Below are positions 25,708-36,895 of a stretch of DNA of 64,000 nt, one piece after another. The stretch comes from Paucimonas lemoignei. Its GTDB lineage: Bacteria > Pseudomonadota > Gammaproteobacteria > Pseudomonadales > Pseudomonadaceae. The position numbers and the translations under genes are program-made. The notes under the pieces are model-generated. The model worked only from the letters and a program-made list of their open reading frames with translations, was not told where the DNA came from and did no database searches. Position 1 is the first letter of the stretch; the number at the start of each line of letters is the position of its first letter. The stretch covers positions 3,038,001 to 3,102,000 of the forward strand of contig LS483371.1 in assembly GCA_900475325.1 (NCBI GenBank). Direction: 5' to 3'.

Positions 25708-26784
25708 ATGAGCGCTTGGCCAGATACGCGTCTGTTGTACCTTTTCGGCATTGAACTGCCGATAATCCAGGCGCCCATGGCGGGTGCCGTTGGCTCGGCC
25801 ATGGCGATCGCCGTGGGCAATGCAGGCGGTCTGGCTTCTTTACCGTGCGCCATGCTAAGCCCGCAGCAGATTCGTGATGAGGTTGCCCTTATAAGGCAGC
25901 ACAGCAAGGCGCCACTGAACCTCAACTTCTTCTGCCACCAGCCGCCGCAGGACGATACGGAAAGCCACCGGCGCTGGAAAACGCTGTTGCAGCCTTACTA
26001 CCGGGAATTGGGGGCCGACGACGACGCAGCCACTGCGGTCTCTATTCGTGCGCCCTTTAATGCCTCGACCTGTGAACTGGTTGAAGCCCTCAAACCCGAG
26101 GTGGTCAGCTTCCACTTCGGTCTGCCCCAGGCTGCATTGCTGGAGCGGGTCAAAGCTACCGGCGCCAGGGTGATTTCATCGGCAACCACGGTCGACGAAG
26201 CGATCTGGCTGGAGTCCAACGGCTGCGATGCGATTATTGCCATGGGCTACGAGGCGGGAGGTCATCGCGGGATGTTTCTCAGCAGCGTACTGACCACCCA
26301 GGTCGGCACTCTGGCCTTGGTGCCACAGGTCGTGGACGCAGTGAGCGTGCCGGTCATCGCTGCCGGTGGCATCGGCGACGGGCGTGGCATCGCCGCGGCA
26401 TTCATGCTCGGCGCTGCGGCGGTACAGATAGGTACCGCTTACCTGTTCTGCCCGGAGGCCAAGGTCAGCAAGCCGCACTTCCAGGCACTGCGTACCGCCA
26501 AGGAAAGTGACACCGCGCTGACCAATATCTTCACCGGTCGGCCTGCGCGAGGGATCGTTAATCGAATCATGGCCGAACTGGGGCCGATGTGCGACGCGGC
26601 ACCGGCCTTCCCCTTGGCAGGCGGAGCGCTGACCCCCTTGCGCGCCATCGCCGAGCCGCAGGGTAATGGTGACTTCATGAACCTGTGGGCAGGTCAGGCG
26701 GTGGGGCTCAAACATGAACGCTCGGCTCAAGATCTCACGTTGCAGCTGGCCCGTGAGGCGCTGGCGAAGTTGAACCGATCCTGA
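25708..26784 (+). CDS. Nitronate monooxygenase family protein
   Basis: FMN-dependent TIM-barrel protein of 358 residues. Family blocks are PIIQAPMAGAVGSAMA near residue 18, EAGGHRG at about 187 and the FMN phosphate-binding VIAAGGIGDGRGIAAA and GAAAVQIGTAYL. It oxidises nitronates such as propionate-3-nitronate to a carbonyl and nitrite. It diverges from the TetR gene, and the operator at 25607-25619 lies about 90 bases upstream of its start, so it may share electrophile control. The class I subtype is inferred from overall pattern. Confidence 0.85.
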   Translation: MSAWPDTRLLYLFGIELPIIQAPMAGAVGSAMAIAVGNAGGLASLPCAMLSPQQIRDEVALIRQHSKAPLNLNFFCHQPPQDDTESHRRWKTLLQPYYRELGADDDAATAVSIRAPFNASTCELVEALKPEVVSFHFGLPQAALLERVKATGARVISSATTVDEAIWLESNGCDAIIAMGYEAGGHRGMFLSSVLTTQVGTLALVPQVVDAVSVPVIAAGGIGDGRGIAAAFMLGAAAVQIGTAYLFCPEAKVSKPHFQALRTAKESDTALTNIFTGRPARGIVNRIMAELGPMCDAAPAFPLAGGALTPLRAIAEPQGNGDFMNLWAGQAVGLKHERSAQDLTLQLAREALAKLNRS

Positions 26785-26810
26785 AACTTAGCTTCCCTGG
26801 CTGAGAGGCT

Positions 26811-27666
<856 letters not shown>

Positions 27667-28347
27667 ATGCCGCTGGACGCAACCGATCTGGCCGCCATCT
27701 GGCTGACACTGAAGCTGGCGTCGCTGACGACCTTTATTCTGCTGATCGTTGGCACGCCTATCGCGTGGTGGCTGGTGCGCACCCGTTCCTGGCTCAAAGG
27801 GCCGGTGGGTGCGATTGTCGCCCTGCCACTGGTGCTGCCACCGACGGTCATCGGCTTTTACCTGCTGCTGTTGCTTGGGCCTAACGGCCCAATAGGTCAA
27901 TTGACCCAGAGCCTTGGGCTGGGGACCTTGACCTTCAGCTTTACCGGGCTGGTGATTGGCTCCGTGCTGTACTCAATGCCGTTCGTGGTTCAACCACTGC
28001 AAAACGCCTTCGCCGCGATTGGCACCCGCCCGCTTGAAGTCGCCGCCACCCTGCGCGCCAGCCCCCTGGATACCTTTTTCTGCGTGGTGCTGCCGCTGGC
28101 CCGGCCGGGGTTCATCACCGGCGCCATTCTCGGTTTTGCTCATACAGTAGGCGAGTTCGGTGTGGTGTTGATGATCGGCGGCAATATTCCTGACAAGACC
28201 CGTGTGGTGTCGGTGCAGATCTTCGATCATGTGGAATCCATGGAATACCTTCAGGCGCACTGGCTGGCCGGGGCCATGCTGGTGTTTTCCTTTGTGGTAC
28301 TTCTGGCGCTCTATTCCAGCGGCAAGAACAAAGCAGGCTGGGGCTGA
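27667..28347 (+). CDS. modB: Molybdate ABC transporter permease
   Basis: Inner-membrane permease of 226 residues with five predicted helices. The EAA loop is at [22 protein letters not shown], and [15 protein letters not shown] is the ModB signature. The start codon follows the modA stop directly (TAAATG), indicating coupled translation in the modABC operon. Confidence 0.92.
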   Translation: MPLDATDLAAIWLTLKLASLTTFILLIVGTPIAWWLVRTRSWLKGPVGAIVALPLVLPPTVIGFYLLLLLGPNGPIGQLTQSLGLGTLTFSFTGLVIGSVLYSMPFVVQPLQNAFAAIGTRPLEVAATLRASPLDTFFCVVLPLARPGFITGAILGFAHTVGEFGVVLMIGGNIPDKTRVVSVQIFDHVESMEYLQAHWLAGAMLVFSFVVLLALYSSGKNKAGWG

Positions 28348-28350
28348 TTG

Positions 28351-29439
28351 ATGAGTTCGACGTTGCAGATTCAGTTATCGGTGAACTATCCGGAATTTTC
28401 CCTGGAAGTGGACCTGTCCCTGCCGGGGCGCGGTGTGACGGCGCTGTTTGGCCACTCCGGTTCCGGCAAAACCACCTGCCTGCGCTGTATCGCAGGCCTT
28501 GAAAGGCCGACCCGGGGGTTTATTCGCATTAATGATGAAGTCTGGCAAGACAGCGCCAACGGGGTGTTCGTACCTGCGCACCAGCGCGCCCTGGGTTACG
28601 TCTTTCAGGAAGCGAGCCTGTTTGCGCACCTGACAGTGCGCGGCAACCTGGAGTTCGGGCTCAAGCGCATCCCCAGGCACGCGCGCCACGTGGAACTGCA
28701 GCACGCTACGCAACTGCTTGGCATCGAGCATTTGCTGGAGCGACCGCCAGACAAACTGTCCGGCGGCGAACGGCAGCGGGTTGGCATTGCCCGCGCCTTG
28801 CTGACCAGCCCTCGCCTGCTGCTGCTCGATGAGCCCTTGGCGGCATTGGATGCCCAGCGCAAAGGCGAGATTCTGCCTTACCTTGAGCGTCTGCACGACG
28901 AGCTGGAAATCCCCGTTCTGTATGTCAGCCATTCCCAGGATGAAGTGGCGCGCCTGGCTGATCATCTGGTCCTGATGAATGACGGCAAAGCCGTCGCCAG
29001 CGGGCCCATTGGCGAAACCCTGGCGCGGCTTGACCTCCCGCTGGCGATGGGCGAGGACGCTGGGGTGGTGATCGAGGGCGCTGTGATTGCGTTCGACCCG
29101 AGTTATCAATTGCTGACCGTGCAACTGCCGGGTAGCGACCTGCATATTCGCGTCGCCCATACGCCGCTGCAGCCCGGCAAGCGCCTGCGCTTCAAGGTTC
29201 AGGCTCGGGATGTCAGCCTGAGCCTGCAGCCTGAGGGGCAAAGCAGCATCCTGAACCGCCTGCCGGTCACCGTGATTGAAGAGGTTCCAGCGCAAAACAC
29301 GGCCCACGTGCTGCTGCGCCTGGATGCGGCAGGCACGCCTTTGCTGGCGCGCATTACGCGCTACTCTCGGGATCAGATGCAGTTGATCCCGGGTCAACGC
29401 CTGTGGGCACAGATCAAATCCGTGGCAGTACTGGCTTGA
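28351..29439 (+). CDS. modC: Molybdate ABC transporter ATP-binding protein
   Basis: ATPase that powers molybdate import, 362 residues. Walker A is GHSGSGKTT, the signature [16 protein letters not shown], and Walker [15 protein letters not shown]-terminal Mop/TOBE domain (about 285-362) binds molybdate. The ATG at 28351 is used; the frame opens three bases earlier at a TTG. The operon has no modE gene, although a ModE box precedes modA. Confidence 0.92.
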   Translation: MSSTLQIQLSVNYPEFSLEVDLSLPGRGVTALFGHSGSGKTTCLRCIAGLERPTRGFIRINDEVWQDSANGVFVPAHQRALGYVFQEASLFAHLTVRGNLEFGLKRIPRHARHVELQHATQLLGIEHLLERPPDKLSGGERQRVGIARALLTSPRLLLLDEPLAALDAQRKGEILPYLERLHDELEIPVLYVSHSQDEVARLADHLVLMNDGKAVASGPIGETLARLDLPLAMGEDAGVVIEGAVIAFDPSYQLLTVQLPGSDLHIRVAHTPLQPGKRLRFKVQARDVSLSLQPEGQSSILNRLPVTVIEEVPAQNTAHVLLRLDAAGTPLLARITRYSRDQMQLIPGQRLWAQIKSVAVLA

Positions 29440-29505
29440 GCTAAATACTGGGCACCCCTGCAGATTGGCGCGGTCAACCCACTAACTGCCCAATGGATTG
29501 CTGCC

Positions 29506-30558
29506 ATGCCTGATTCGAGCCTGATCGCCCAATTGCCGCCTGACCTTCATTACGTGGAAGACACTCAGGCGGGCTTTACCCGGAAAATCCTGCGTGGCAA
29601 GTTCGTCTACTTCGACACTGACGGCCAGCGCGTACGCGATGACGCTGAAATCAAACGCATCAATGCACTGGTGATCCCGCCCGCCTATACGGATGTCTGG
29701 ATCTGCCCTGACCCTCGCGGCCACTTGCAAGCCACCGGCCGGGATGCACGGGGCCGCAAACAATACCGCTACCATCCGCGCTGGAGGGAGATCCGCGACG
29801 AGAACAAATACTCGCGCATGATTGAATTCGGCCTGGCGCTACCCAAGGTCCGCAAGCAACTTGAAGCTCAACTGGCCGAGCCAGGCATCGGTCGCGACAA
29901 GGTCATGGCGACGGTCATCTCGCTGCTCGATGCGACGTTGATTCGTATCGGCAATAGCCAATACGCACGGGACAATCGCTCTTATGGGCTGACCACATTG
30001 CGCAACAAGCACGTGGTGGTGCGCGGCAATGCCATTCTTTTCCAGTTTCGCGGCAAGAGTGGCGTCGAGCATCAGATAAGCGTCACTGATCGCCGCCTTG
30101 CTCGGGTGATCAAGCGTTGCATGGAGTTGCCAGGGCAGAATCTGTTCCAGTACCTGGATGACGACGGAGAACGCCACACCGTGAGCTCTTCAGACATCAA
30201 CGCCTACTTGCAGCGTCTGACCGGTGCCGACTTCACCGCCAAGGACTACCGCACCTGGGCCGGCAGTGCTCTGGCCCTGGCGACCCTGCGCAAACTGCAC
30301 TGGGAACCGGAGGCCGATGCGAAAAAGCATATCGTCGATATGGTCAAGGCAGTGGCGCGTCAGTTGGGCAATACACCTGCGATCTGCCGCAAATGCTACA
30401 TCCACCCTGCCGTTCTTGAAGGATTCATGCAGGGCCAACTGGCGTTGCTGCCCCGCACCCGACAACGCAAAGGGTTGCGTGTGGAAGAGGTCGCGCTGGC
30501 CAGCTTTCTGCAAAGTCTGGCGCAGAGTGTTGTGAGTGAGGAGCCTGAAAAGAGCTGA
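29506..30558 (+). CDS. DNA topoisomerase IB (poxvirus type)
   Basis: 350-residue type IB topoisomerase that relaxes supercoils through a 3'-phosphotyrosyl intermediate. The catalytic Tyr298 is in RKCYIHPAVLEGF. Active-site blocks are DATLIRIGNSQYARDN and the Arg in AKDYRTWAGS. N-terminal segments such as GFTRKILRGKFVYF and IPPAYTDVWICP are typical of the bacterial poxvirus-like enzymes. It stands alone after modC and ends close to the convergent XRE gene. Confidence 0.92.
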   Translation: MPDSSLIAQLPPDLHYVEDTQAGFTRKILRGKFVYFDTDGQRVRDDAEIKRINALVIPPAYTDVWICPDPRGHLQATGRDARGRKQYRYHPRWREIRDENKYSRMIEFGLALPKVRKQLEAQLAEPGIGRDKVMATVISLLDATLIRIGNSQYARDNRSYGLTTLRNKHVVVRGNAILFQFRGKSGVEHQISVTDRRLARVIKRCMELPGQNLFQYLDDDGERHTVSSSDINAYLQRLTGADFTAKDYRTWAGSALALATLRKLHWEPEADAKKHIVDMVKAVARQLGNTPAICRKCYIHPAVLEGFMQGQLALLPRTRQRKGLRVEEVALASFLQSLAQSVVSEEPEKS

Positions 30559-30581
30559 GGCCGCAACTAAGCGGCAACTCG

Positions 30582-30962
30582 TTATTGGGTGTCTGTATCG
30601 TGCAGTTTCACTTCCTTGCCATTGACCTTATAGGTATTGGAGAGCTCCTGGATGGTGCTGATAAAATGCCGAGCCGCATGCTGGACCTCGACCAATAGCG
30701 CGTCGGGCTCGCCTGCGGCGCATTCGATACGGGCCAGCGCTTCGTCCATCTGCACGACCGAAGAATGCCGACTGGTCAGGACATACAGGACATCAACCCC
30801 GGCACCCGCCAACGCAGCCAGATAATCGGCCTTGGGCATCCTGTCGCCGCTTTCATACTTGCCCTGGGCGTTGGCGGCAACTCCGCCTATCTGCCCCATT
30901 TCCCGTTGAGACAAGCCCAGGCGCCTGCGCTCCTGCCTCAACCGTGTACCAATTCCACTCAT
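30582..30962 (-). CDS. XRE family helix-turn-helix regulator
   Basis: 126 residues with an N-terminal Cro/CI-type helix-turn-helix (RLRQERRRLGLSQREMGQIG, then GKYESGDRMPKADYLAALAG). A short C-terminal region may dimerise. It looks like a phage-type repressor but no phage gene is nearby. Two palindromes upstream (30983-31000 and 31062-31076) are candidate operators. It is divergent from a small hydrophilic protein gene and the uvrA-like gene, which it may control. Confidence 0.82.
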   Translation of the reverse strand: MSGIGTRLRQERRRLGLSQREMGQIGGVAANAQGKYESGDRMPKADYLAALAGAGVDVLYVLTSRHSSVVQMDEALARIECAAGEPDALLVEVQHAARHFISTIQELSNTYKVNGKEVKLHDTDTQ

Positions 30963-30982
30963 GGATCTTTTAACTCCGTTGC

Positions 30983-31000
30983 ATCTGACCTAAATCAGAT
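30983..31000. promoter_or_regulatory. Palindrome ATCTGA-N6-TCAGAT upstream of XRE gene
   Basis: Perfect six-base arms around CCTAAA, 21 bases before the XRE start codon. The position fits an autoregulatory operator. Confidence 0.45.
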
Positions 31001-31061
31001 CTCATCCCGAACTGGCGCTCATTAGAACGCCAAGCGGACCCCACAAACAACTACCGTTTGC

Positions 31062-31076
31062 ACTAGTAGTACTAGT
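31062..31076. promoter_or_regulatory. Perfect palindrome ACTAGTA-G-TACTAGT
   Basis: Seven-base arms around one base, 100 bases upstream of the XRE start. Candidate operator; its binding protein is unknown. Confidence 0.4.
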
Positions 31077-31278
31077 CCTACATTCAATTACTTTGCTTCC
31101 TACGCTGGGTTTTAACAGGAGAAGCAGGCGCAATAGAGGCGCATTCGCACTAGTTGCCGGCAGAAGATGAGCCGCGCTATCAGTCGTCACAACAGGCTCC
31201 GCAGCGAACAGCCCGATGGATGGAACGATCTGACGCCCCGTCGCATCGTATTGAGATACCCCATGCCGGAGACGCCCC

Positions 31279-31449
31279 ATGCCCAATGACAAACCCATCG
31301 TGAAAGGCAACAATCTCAACGACCCGGATCCGAGCCCGGCCGACGCAGCCGATCATGAGGAGCGAACCCAGGAAACCCGGGAGGAAGAATCGCAAATGGG
31401 AGATCGGCAAGACGTCGAAGGCCATACCCCCAAGCTCCCCGCTCGATAA
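31279..31449 (+). CDS. Small hydrophilic hypothetical protein
   Basis: 56 residues, starting MPNDKPIVKGNNLNDPDPS and rich in Glu, Asp, Asn and Arg without hydrophobic segments, so probably disordered. CCGGAG seven bases before the ATG supports translation. No family recognised. It lies between the XRE regulator and the uvrA-like gene, on the same strand as the latter. Confidence 0.6.
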   Translation: MPNDKPIVKGNNLNDPDPSPADAADHEERTQETREEESQMGDRQDVEGHTPKLPAR

Positions 31450-31552
31450 AAGCAGAATGACTCTCCGTTGAACCGGGCGGCTGTCCAAGTGAAGCCCCCG
31501 ATGCCACAGGCGTGCGCAGTGCCGTGTCGCCGTTAGCCCACAAGGTTGGATA

Positions 31553-34219
31553 ATGACTTCACAGCGCTACACACCCGATGCAGACACGTTGATGAGTACG
31601 CCTGCGCAGCCCTTCAGTGGCTTTGTTCGAGTACGCGGTGCCCGTGAGCACAATCTGAAAAACATCGACATTGATATCCCCCGCGACGCCCTGGTGGTGT
31701 TCACGGGTGTTTCAGGTTCCGGTAAATCCTCCCTGGCCTTCTCGACGTTGTACGCCGAGGCTCAGCGCCGTTACTTCGAGTCCGTGGCGCCGTATGCCAG
31801 GCGCCTGATTGATCAGGTGGGCGTACCCGACGTGGACTCCATCGAAGGCTTGCCACCGGCTGTGGCTCTGCAACAACAGCGCGGCACACCCAGCGCTCGC
31901 TCGTCGGTGGGCAGCGTGACGACCTTGTCCAGTCTGATCCGCATGCTCTACTCCCGGGCGGGCAGCTACCCCGATGGCCAGGCCATGTTGTACGCTGAAG
32001 ACTTCTCCCCCAACACGCCGCAGGGCGCCTGCCCGCAATGCCACGGGCTTGGCCGGGTGTATGAGGTCACTGAGCAGTCGATGGTCCCCGATGATTCGCT
32101 GACCATTCGCCAGCGCGCCATCGCGGCGTGGCCCAGCGCCTGGCAAGGGCAAAACCTGCGCGACATCCTGGTCACGCTGGGCTACGACGTCGATATTCCC
32201 TGGCGTGACCTGCCGAAAAAGCAGCGGGACTGGATCCTGTTCACGGAGGATCAACCTACCGCGCCTGTTTATGCAGGCTTGACCCCTCAGGAAACGCGCA
32301 AAGCCCTCAAGCTCAAACTTGAGCCCAGTTACCAAGGCACCTTCACCGGCGCCCGTCGTTATGTGCTGCACACCTTTACTCACTCGCAAAGTGCGCTGAT
32401 GAAGAAGCGTGTGGCGCAGTTCATGATCGGCAGCCCCTGCGCGCTGTGCCAAGGCAAGCGCCTGACGCAGGCGGCGCTCTCGGTCAAATTCGCCGGGCTT
32501 GATATTGGCGAGCTCTCGCAGATGTCACTCTTGCAACTGGCGGCAGTCCTGAAACCCGTGGCGGCGCAGACGTTTGTCGACACGGACGAGCAAGACGGCC
32601 AAGCCATCAGTGCGGCGCAGGCCAAGGCTGCGCGCAAGCAACGTGCGGCTAAAGGCAGCTCGACCCATGATGCTGCGCCGGACGTGCGTCTGACACCGAA
32701 CCTGTCCATCGAAAAACGCATTGCGGCGCAACGCATCGCGCAGGATTTGCTGGCCCGGGTGCACACCCTCACCGACCTGGGGCTTGGCTATCTGTCGCTG
32801 GAACGCAGCACGCCGACCCTGTCCTCGGGTGAACTGCAGCGTCTGAGGCTGGCCACGCAACTGGGCTCCCAGCTATTCGGCGTCATCTACGTGCTCGACG
32901 AGCCTTCGGCGGGCTTGCACCCGGCCGACGGCGAGGCGCTGTTCGTGGCCTTGCAGCGGTTGAAAGCCGCAGGTAACTCGCTGTTTGTGGTCGAGCACGA
33001 CCTGGAGACCATGCGCCGCGCTGACTGGCTGGTGGACGTCGGACCTGCTGCCGGAGAGCAAGGCGGTCGCATTCTCTACAGCGGGCCTCCAGCTGGCCTG
33101 GCAGACATCGAAGAGTCACAGACGCGGGTGCATCTGTTTGACCATCACGAGCGCCTCGAGCCCGCCCGCCGCGAAGCCAAAGGCTGGCTACGCCTGGAAG
33201 GCGTGACCCGCAACAACCTCAATGACCTCAGCGCCGCATTCCCTCTGGGCTGCTTCACTGCCGTGACCGGTGTGTCCGGTTCTGGCAAATCCAGCCTGGT
33301 CAGCCATTCGCTGCTGGAACTGGTCGGCGCGCACCTGGGGCAGGTCGTCGACAGTACCGAGCCTGAGGTTCCCAGCCTGGAGGATGACGCCCCACAGTTC
33401 AGCAGTGGTCGCGTGGTCGACGGGCTGCAAGCGATCAAGCGTCTGGTGAAAGTCGATCAGAAACCCATCGGCCGCACCCCGCGCTCCAACCTTGCGACCT
33501 ATACGGGCTTGTTCGATCAAGTACGCAAGCTGTTCGCCGCCACTGATGAATCGCGAGAAAAAGGCTACGACGCTGGCCAATTCTCCTTCAACGTTGCCAA
33601 AGGTCGCTGCCCGGTGTGCGAAGGGGAAGGTTTTGTCAGCGTCGAGCTGTTGTTCATGCCCAGCGTCTATGCACCCTGCCCGACCTGCCATGGCGCGCGC
33701 TACAACCCGCAAACCCTGACCGTACAGTGGCAGGGCTTGAACATCGCACAGGTGCTTCAACTCACGGTTGATCAGGCGCTGGTGCAATTTGCCAGCGAGC
33801 CCGCCGTGATGCGACCGCTGACGGCACTGCGCGACATAGGGCTGGGTTACTTGCGTCTGGGCCAACCTGCAACCGAACTGTCCGGCGGCGAAGCCCAGCG
33901 CATCAAGTTGGCAACCGAGCTACAGCGCACCCAGCGTGGCGCCACACTCTATGTGCTGGACGAGCCGACCACGGGCCTGCACCCTACAGACGTAGATCGC
34001 CTGCTCCTGCAACTCAACACCCTGGTTGACGCCGGTAACACCGTGGTAGTGGTTGAACATGAGATGCGCGTCGTGGCTCAAAGCGACTGGGTCATAGACA
34101 TCGGCCCCGGCGCGGGAGATAAAGGCGGCTCGATTGTGGCAAGCGGGACGCCTGCCGAAGTCGCAGCCGTTTCTGAAAGCCGCACCGCCCCGTTTCTGGC
34201 CAGGGCTCTCAATGGTTAA
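31553..34219 (+). CDS. UvrA2-like excinuclease subunit A paralogue lacking the UvrB-binding domain
   Basis: 888-residue double ABC ATPase. The first ATPase has Walker [13 protein letters not shown] and signature [11 protein letters not shown]; the second has [10 protein letters not shown] and [11 protein letters not shown] with Walker [14 protein letters not shown]. Zinc cysteines are present in both halves (CPQC...CALC and CPVC...CPTC). After SRAGSYPDG the sequence runs straight into the first zinc region, where E. coli UvrA has over 100 residues including the UvrB-binding domain. It therefore belongs with the UvrA2 group linked to DNA-lesion or drug tolerance rather than canonical repair. 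AAGG precedes the start; an internal ATG at 31592 is an alternative. Confidence 0.87.
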   Translation: MTSQRYTPDADTLMSTPAQPFSGFVRVRGAREHNLKNIDIDIPRDALVVFTGVSGSGKSSLAFSTLYAEAQRRYFESVAPYARRLIDQVGVPDVDSIEGLPPAVALQQQRGTPSARSSVGSVTTLSSLIRMLYSRAGSYPDGQAMLYAEDFSPNTPQGACPQCHGLGRVYEVTEQSMVPDDSLTIRQRAIAAWPSAWQGQNLRDILVTLGYDVDIPWRDLPKKQRDWILFTEDQPTAPVYAGLTPQETRKALKLKLEPSYQGTFTGARRYVLHTFTHSQSALMKKRVAQFMIGSPCALCQGKRLTQAALSVKFAGLDIGELSQMSLLQLAAVLKPVAAQTFVDTDEQDGQAISAAQAKAARKQRAAKGSSTHDAAPDVRLTPNLSIEKRIAAQRIAQDLLARVHTLTDLGLGYLSLERSTPTLSSGELQRLRLATQLGSQLFGVIYVLDEPSAGLHPADGEALFVALQRLKAAGNSLFVVEHDLETMRRADWLVDVGPAAGEQGGRILYSGPPAGLADIEESQTRVHLFDHHERLEPARREAKGWLRLEGVTRNNLNDLSAAFPLGCFTAVTGVSGSGKSSLVSHSLLELVGAHLGQVVDSTEPEVPSLEDDAPQFSSGRVVDGLQAIKRLVKVDQKPIGRTPRSNLATYTGLFDQVRKLFAATDESREKGYDAGQFSFNVAKGRCPVCEGEGFVSVELLFMPSVYAPCPTCHGARYNPQTLTVQWQGLNIAQVLQLTVDQALVQFASEPAVMRPLTALRDIGLGYLRLGQPATELSGGEAQRIKLATELQRTQRGATLYVLDEPTTGLHPTDVDRLLLQLNTLVDAGNTVVVVEHEMRVVAQSDWVIDIGPGAGDKGGSIVASGTPAEVAAVSESRTAPFLARALNG

Positions 34220-34325
34220 GTGACGTTGAACCGCAGCTGTTTTTTGCACACGTCCACCGGTCTCAACCTACGACGGTGGGCGGGGCCTGAAGCAAGATCT
34301 TGTCTTATTTCAATATCTTGCGGGC

Positions 34326-34354
34326 TTGCTTCAGAGGGGATGGGTGTATATATT
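34326..34354 (+). promoter_or_regulatory. Promoter of tRNA-Leu
   Basis: -35 TTGCTT (34326-34331) and -10 TATATT (34349-34354), 17 bases apart, about 20 bases before the tRNA. Confidence 0.65.
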
Positions 34355-34374
34355 CCCTGCTCTTCAGCGCTACC

Positions 34375-34460
34375 GCCCCGATGGCGAAATTGGTAGACGC
34401 AAGGGACTTAAAATCCCTCGTCCTTTGGACGTGCCGGTTCGACCCCGGCTCGGGGCACCA
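34375..34460 (+). tRNA. tRNA-Leu (TAA)
   Basis: 86 bases including an encoded CCA. The acceptor stem GCCCCGA pairs with TCGGGGC, the anticodon loop CTTAAAA gives anticodon TAA, a long variable arm typical of leucine tRNA is present, and the T arm is GGTTCGACCCC. It is on the opposite strand to tRNA-Cys and tRNA-Gly, its usual neighbours downstream of pgsA. Confidence 0.97.
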
Positions 34461-34467
34461 TTTATAG

Positions 34468-34510
34468 AACAAAGGCTTACGTGCTTCAGTGCGTAGGCCT
34501 TTGTTGTTTC
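34468..34510 (+). terminator. Terminator after tRNA-Leu
   Basis: Fourteen-base arms AACAAAGGCTTACG / CGTAGGCCTTTGTT (one G-U pair) with a ten-base loop, followed by a T-rich stretch. Confidence 0.75.
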
Positions 34511-34675
34511 TGGTCCGTGAATTCGAGCGTCGAGCATCGAGCGAAGAGTTGACCTCGCGATAAAGCGCTCGCTGACATCTACAGCCGTTACCCTCCCCCT
34601 GAGACACCCCAACTTGGCGACGCAACAGGGAGGGAATAAAGTCGTGCAGGTACCCACGAACCGAGGAGAAGCCCA

Positions 34676-35302
34676 TTGGATCTTGAAGACAGCTCGTATG
34701 TGACCACCCTGCAGGCGCTTGAGGCCCTCTATGGCCCCATTGCACGCCCTTCAATGACCAAAGAGGTCGATCACATTCACCCGGTCTACAAACCCTTTAT
34801 CGAGGCGGCGCCTTTCGCCATTCTCGCCTCCTCGGGCAGTGGCGGGCTGGACGCCTCTCCCCGTGGCGACGCTGCTGGCTTTGTTCATGTCGAAGACAGC
34901 AAAACCCTCTATTTGCCCGACCGACGTGGCAACAACCGGATCGATACATTGCGCAATATCGTCGAGGATCCAAGGGTCGCCCTGTTGTTCCTCGTGCCGG
35001 GGGTTGGGGAGACGTTGCGGGTCAATGGCACCGCACAGATATCCGTTGATCCAGACTTGCTGACGCGTTTCGCGGTGAATGGCCAACAGCCAAAGTCTGT
35101 GCTTCGCCTCAACGTGACCAGTGTGTATTTTCAATGCAGCAGAGCGGTTATCCGAGCGGGTCTGTGGGATGCATCAAAGCACCTGGAGCGAAGTGCCTTG
35201 CCGACAGCGGGTCAAATCCTCACGCAGATCTCGCAAGCGAAAATCGATGGCGAGGCTTACGACAAGGCCTTGCCTGGGCGTATCGCGGATACCTTGTATT
35301 GA
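34676..35302 (+). CDS. PPOX-class FMN flavoprotein, MSMEG_1061 type
   Basis: 208-residue flavin-binding protein of the pyridoxamine-phosphate-oxidase fold, likely a cytoplasmic reductase of unknown substrate. Family blocks are FIEAAPFAILASSGSGGLDA, SPRGD, LYLPDRRGNNRIDTLRNI and ALLFLVPGVGETLRVNG. The start is TTG, with GAGGAG eight bases upstream; no ATG fits. It stands alone between tRNA-Leu and a bidirectional terminator shared with the tct operon. Confidence 0.83.
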   Translation: MDLEDSSYVTTLQALEALYGPIARPSMTKEVDHIHPVYKPFIEAAPFAILASSGSGGLDASPRGDAAGFVHVEDSKTLYLPDRRGNNRIDTLRNIVEDPRVALLFLVPGVGETLRVNGTAQISVDPDLLTRFAVNGQQPKSVLRLNVTSVYFQCSRAVIRAGLWDASKHLERSALPTAGQILTQISQAKIDGEAYDKALPGRIADTLY

Positions 35303-35324
35303 ATCTGGCCGCTCGTACAGCCGT

Positions 35325-35356
35325 AAAAAAACCGCACCCTGGCAGGTGCGGTTTTT
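35325..35356. terminator. Bidirectional terminator between the PPOX gene and tctA
   Basis: CCGCACC / GGTGCGG stem with a six-base loop, flanked by seven A on one side and five T on the other, so it can act in both directions. Confidence 0.85.
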
Positions 35357-35386
35357 ATGGATCACGCTACTGCGCTTACTGCTGGA

Positions 35387-36895
35387 TCAAACCTCTTCAT
35401 CCTGGAATGCTTGCTCGCGCTTCTTGCGAAATGCAGGCAATACCATCATCACCAACAGGATTGCCGACGCCGCAAACAACACGGCGCTGATGGGCCGCTC
35501 GACCAGCACACCAGGGTCCCCCTGGGAGATCAGCAGCGCGCGACGCAGGTTGGTTTCCAGTAATGGCCCCAGAACAAAGCCCAGCAACAGCGGGCCTGGC
35601 TCGCACTTGGCTTTTCGAAACAGGTAGCCGAGCAAACCGAAGATAATGACCAGGGCCACGTCGAACCCGCGGTTGTTGACGCTGTACACCCCGACGCAGC
35701 AGAAAAGCAAAATCGCCGGAAACAGAAGCCGATACGGCACCCTTAGCAGCCTCACCCACAAGCCGATCAAGGGTAGATTGATAACCAACAGCATGACGTT
35801 GCCGATCCACATGCTGGCGATCAGGCCCCAGAACAGTGCAGGCTGATTGGTAATCACCGAGGGCCCCGGGGTGATGCCGTGGATCATCATGGCGCCCAGC
35901 ATCATTGCCATGATCGAGTTGGAGGGAATGCCCAGGGTCAGCAGCGGGATGAACGACGACTGCGCACCCGCGTTGTTGGCCGCTTCCGGTGCCGCCACGC
36001 CTTCAACCAGACCCATACCGAATTTCTCCGGGGTCTTGGACATCTTCTTTTCCAGGGAATAAGCACTAAAGGCACTCAAAGTTGCACCACCCCCAGGCAG
36101 CACACCGAGAAACGTACCTAGCGCTGTACCTCTGAGCGTTGCCGGCCAGGCTTTGCGAAAGTCCTCGCGAGTGGGCCACAGACGGGAAATCTTACCGGCC
36201 AATGAGCCTCTGGCCTCGCTTGATTCCAGATTGACTGCGATCTCTGCGATACCAAACAGGCCGACGGCGATGACCACGAAGTCGATGCCGTCATAGAGGT
36301 CGGTGGAACCAAAGGTCAGTCGCGTGGAGCCGCTGCTGACGTCGATGCCGACCATGCCCAACAGCAGGCCAATGCACACCATGCCCACGGCCTTGATCAC
36401 CGATCCACTGGCCAGGATCGTGGCCGCCAAAAGCCCGAAGACGGTCAATGCGACATATTCAGCCGGCCCGAAGGACAGCGCGAATTTTGACAGCACCGGA
36501 CCCGCAACCGCCAAAGCGATGGTCGCCACAGTACCGGCGAAAAACGAGGCCAGCGCTGCAGTTGCCAAGGCGGCACCGGCGCGTCCTTGTTTGGCCATGG
36601 CGTGACCATCCAGCGCGGTGACCACCGCCGAGGCTTCACCCGGCAGGTTGACCAGGATGGCGGTGGTAGATCCTCCGTATTGCGCACCATAGAAAATACC
36701 GGCCAGCATGATCAGCGCAGCCAGCGGTGGCAAAAAGTAGGTAATCGGCAGCAGGATCGCCACGGTTGCCGTGGGGCCAATGCCCGGCAGCACCCCGATC
36801 AGCGTGCCCAGTAAGGCACCGATCAGACAGAACGCCAGATTGGTCGGGCTCAGGGCTTCGGAGAAGCCCAGATAAAGCGCGTCAAAGAACTCCAT
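35387..36895 (-). CDS. tctA: Tripartite tricarboxylate transporter large permease TctA
   Basis: Large membrane subunit of a TTT-type importer, 502 residues with about 11-12 helices. The family blocks GVLPGIGPTATVAILLPITY near residue 40, YGGSTTAILVNLPGEASAV, and TFLGVLPGGGATLSAFSAY near 265 are present. It is last in the leftward operon tctC-tctB-tctA and overlaps tctB by one base (TGATG). Substrates are carboxylates; the divergent hydrolase suggests an aromatic-derived or lactone acid. Confidence 0.92.
   Translation of the reverse strand: MEFFDALYLGFSEALSPTNLAFCLIGALLGTLIGVLPGIGPTATVAILLPITYFLPPLAALIMLAGIFYGAQYGGSTTAILVNLPGEASAVVTALDGHAMAKQGRAGAALATAALASFFAGTVATIALAVAGPVLSKFALSFGPAEYVALTVFGLLAATILASGSVIKAVGMVCIGLLLGMVGIDVSSGSTRLTFGSTDLYDGIDFVVIAVGLFGIAEIAVNLESSEARGSLAGKISRLWPTREDFRKAWPATLRGTALGTFLGVLPGGGATLSAFSAYSLEKKMSKTPEKFGMGLVEGVAAPEAANNAGAQSSFIPLLTLGIPSNSIMAMMLGAMMIHGITPGPSVITNQPALFWGLIASMWIGNVMLLVINLPLIGLWVRLLRVPYRLLFPAILLFCCVGVYSVNNRGFDVALVIIFGLLGYLFRKAKCEPGPLLLGFVLGPLLETNLRRALLISQGDPGVLVERPISAVLFAASAILLVMMVLPAFRKKREQAFQDEEV

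Larger units (their letters stand above)
30963..31278. other. Intergenic region with two palindromes
   Basis: About 315 bases with no supported gene. It holds the two perfect palindromes listed separately and must contain promoters for the XRE gene (leftward) and the small protein gene (rightward). Confidence 0.5.
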
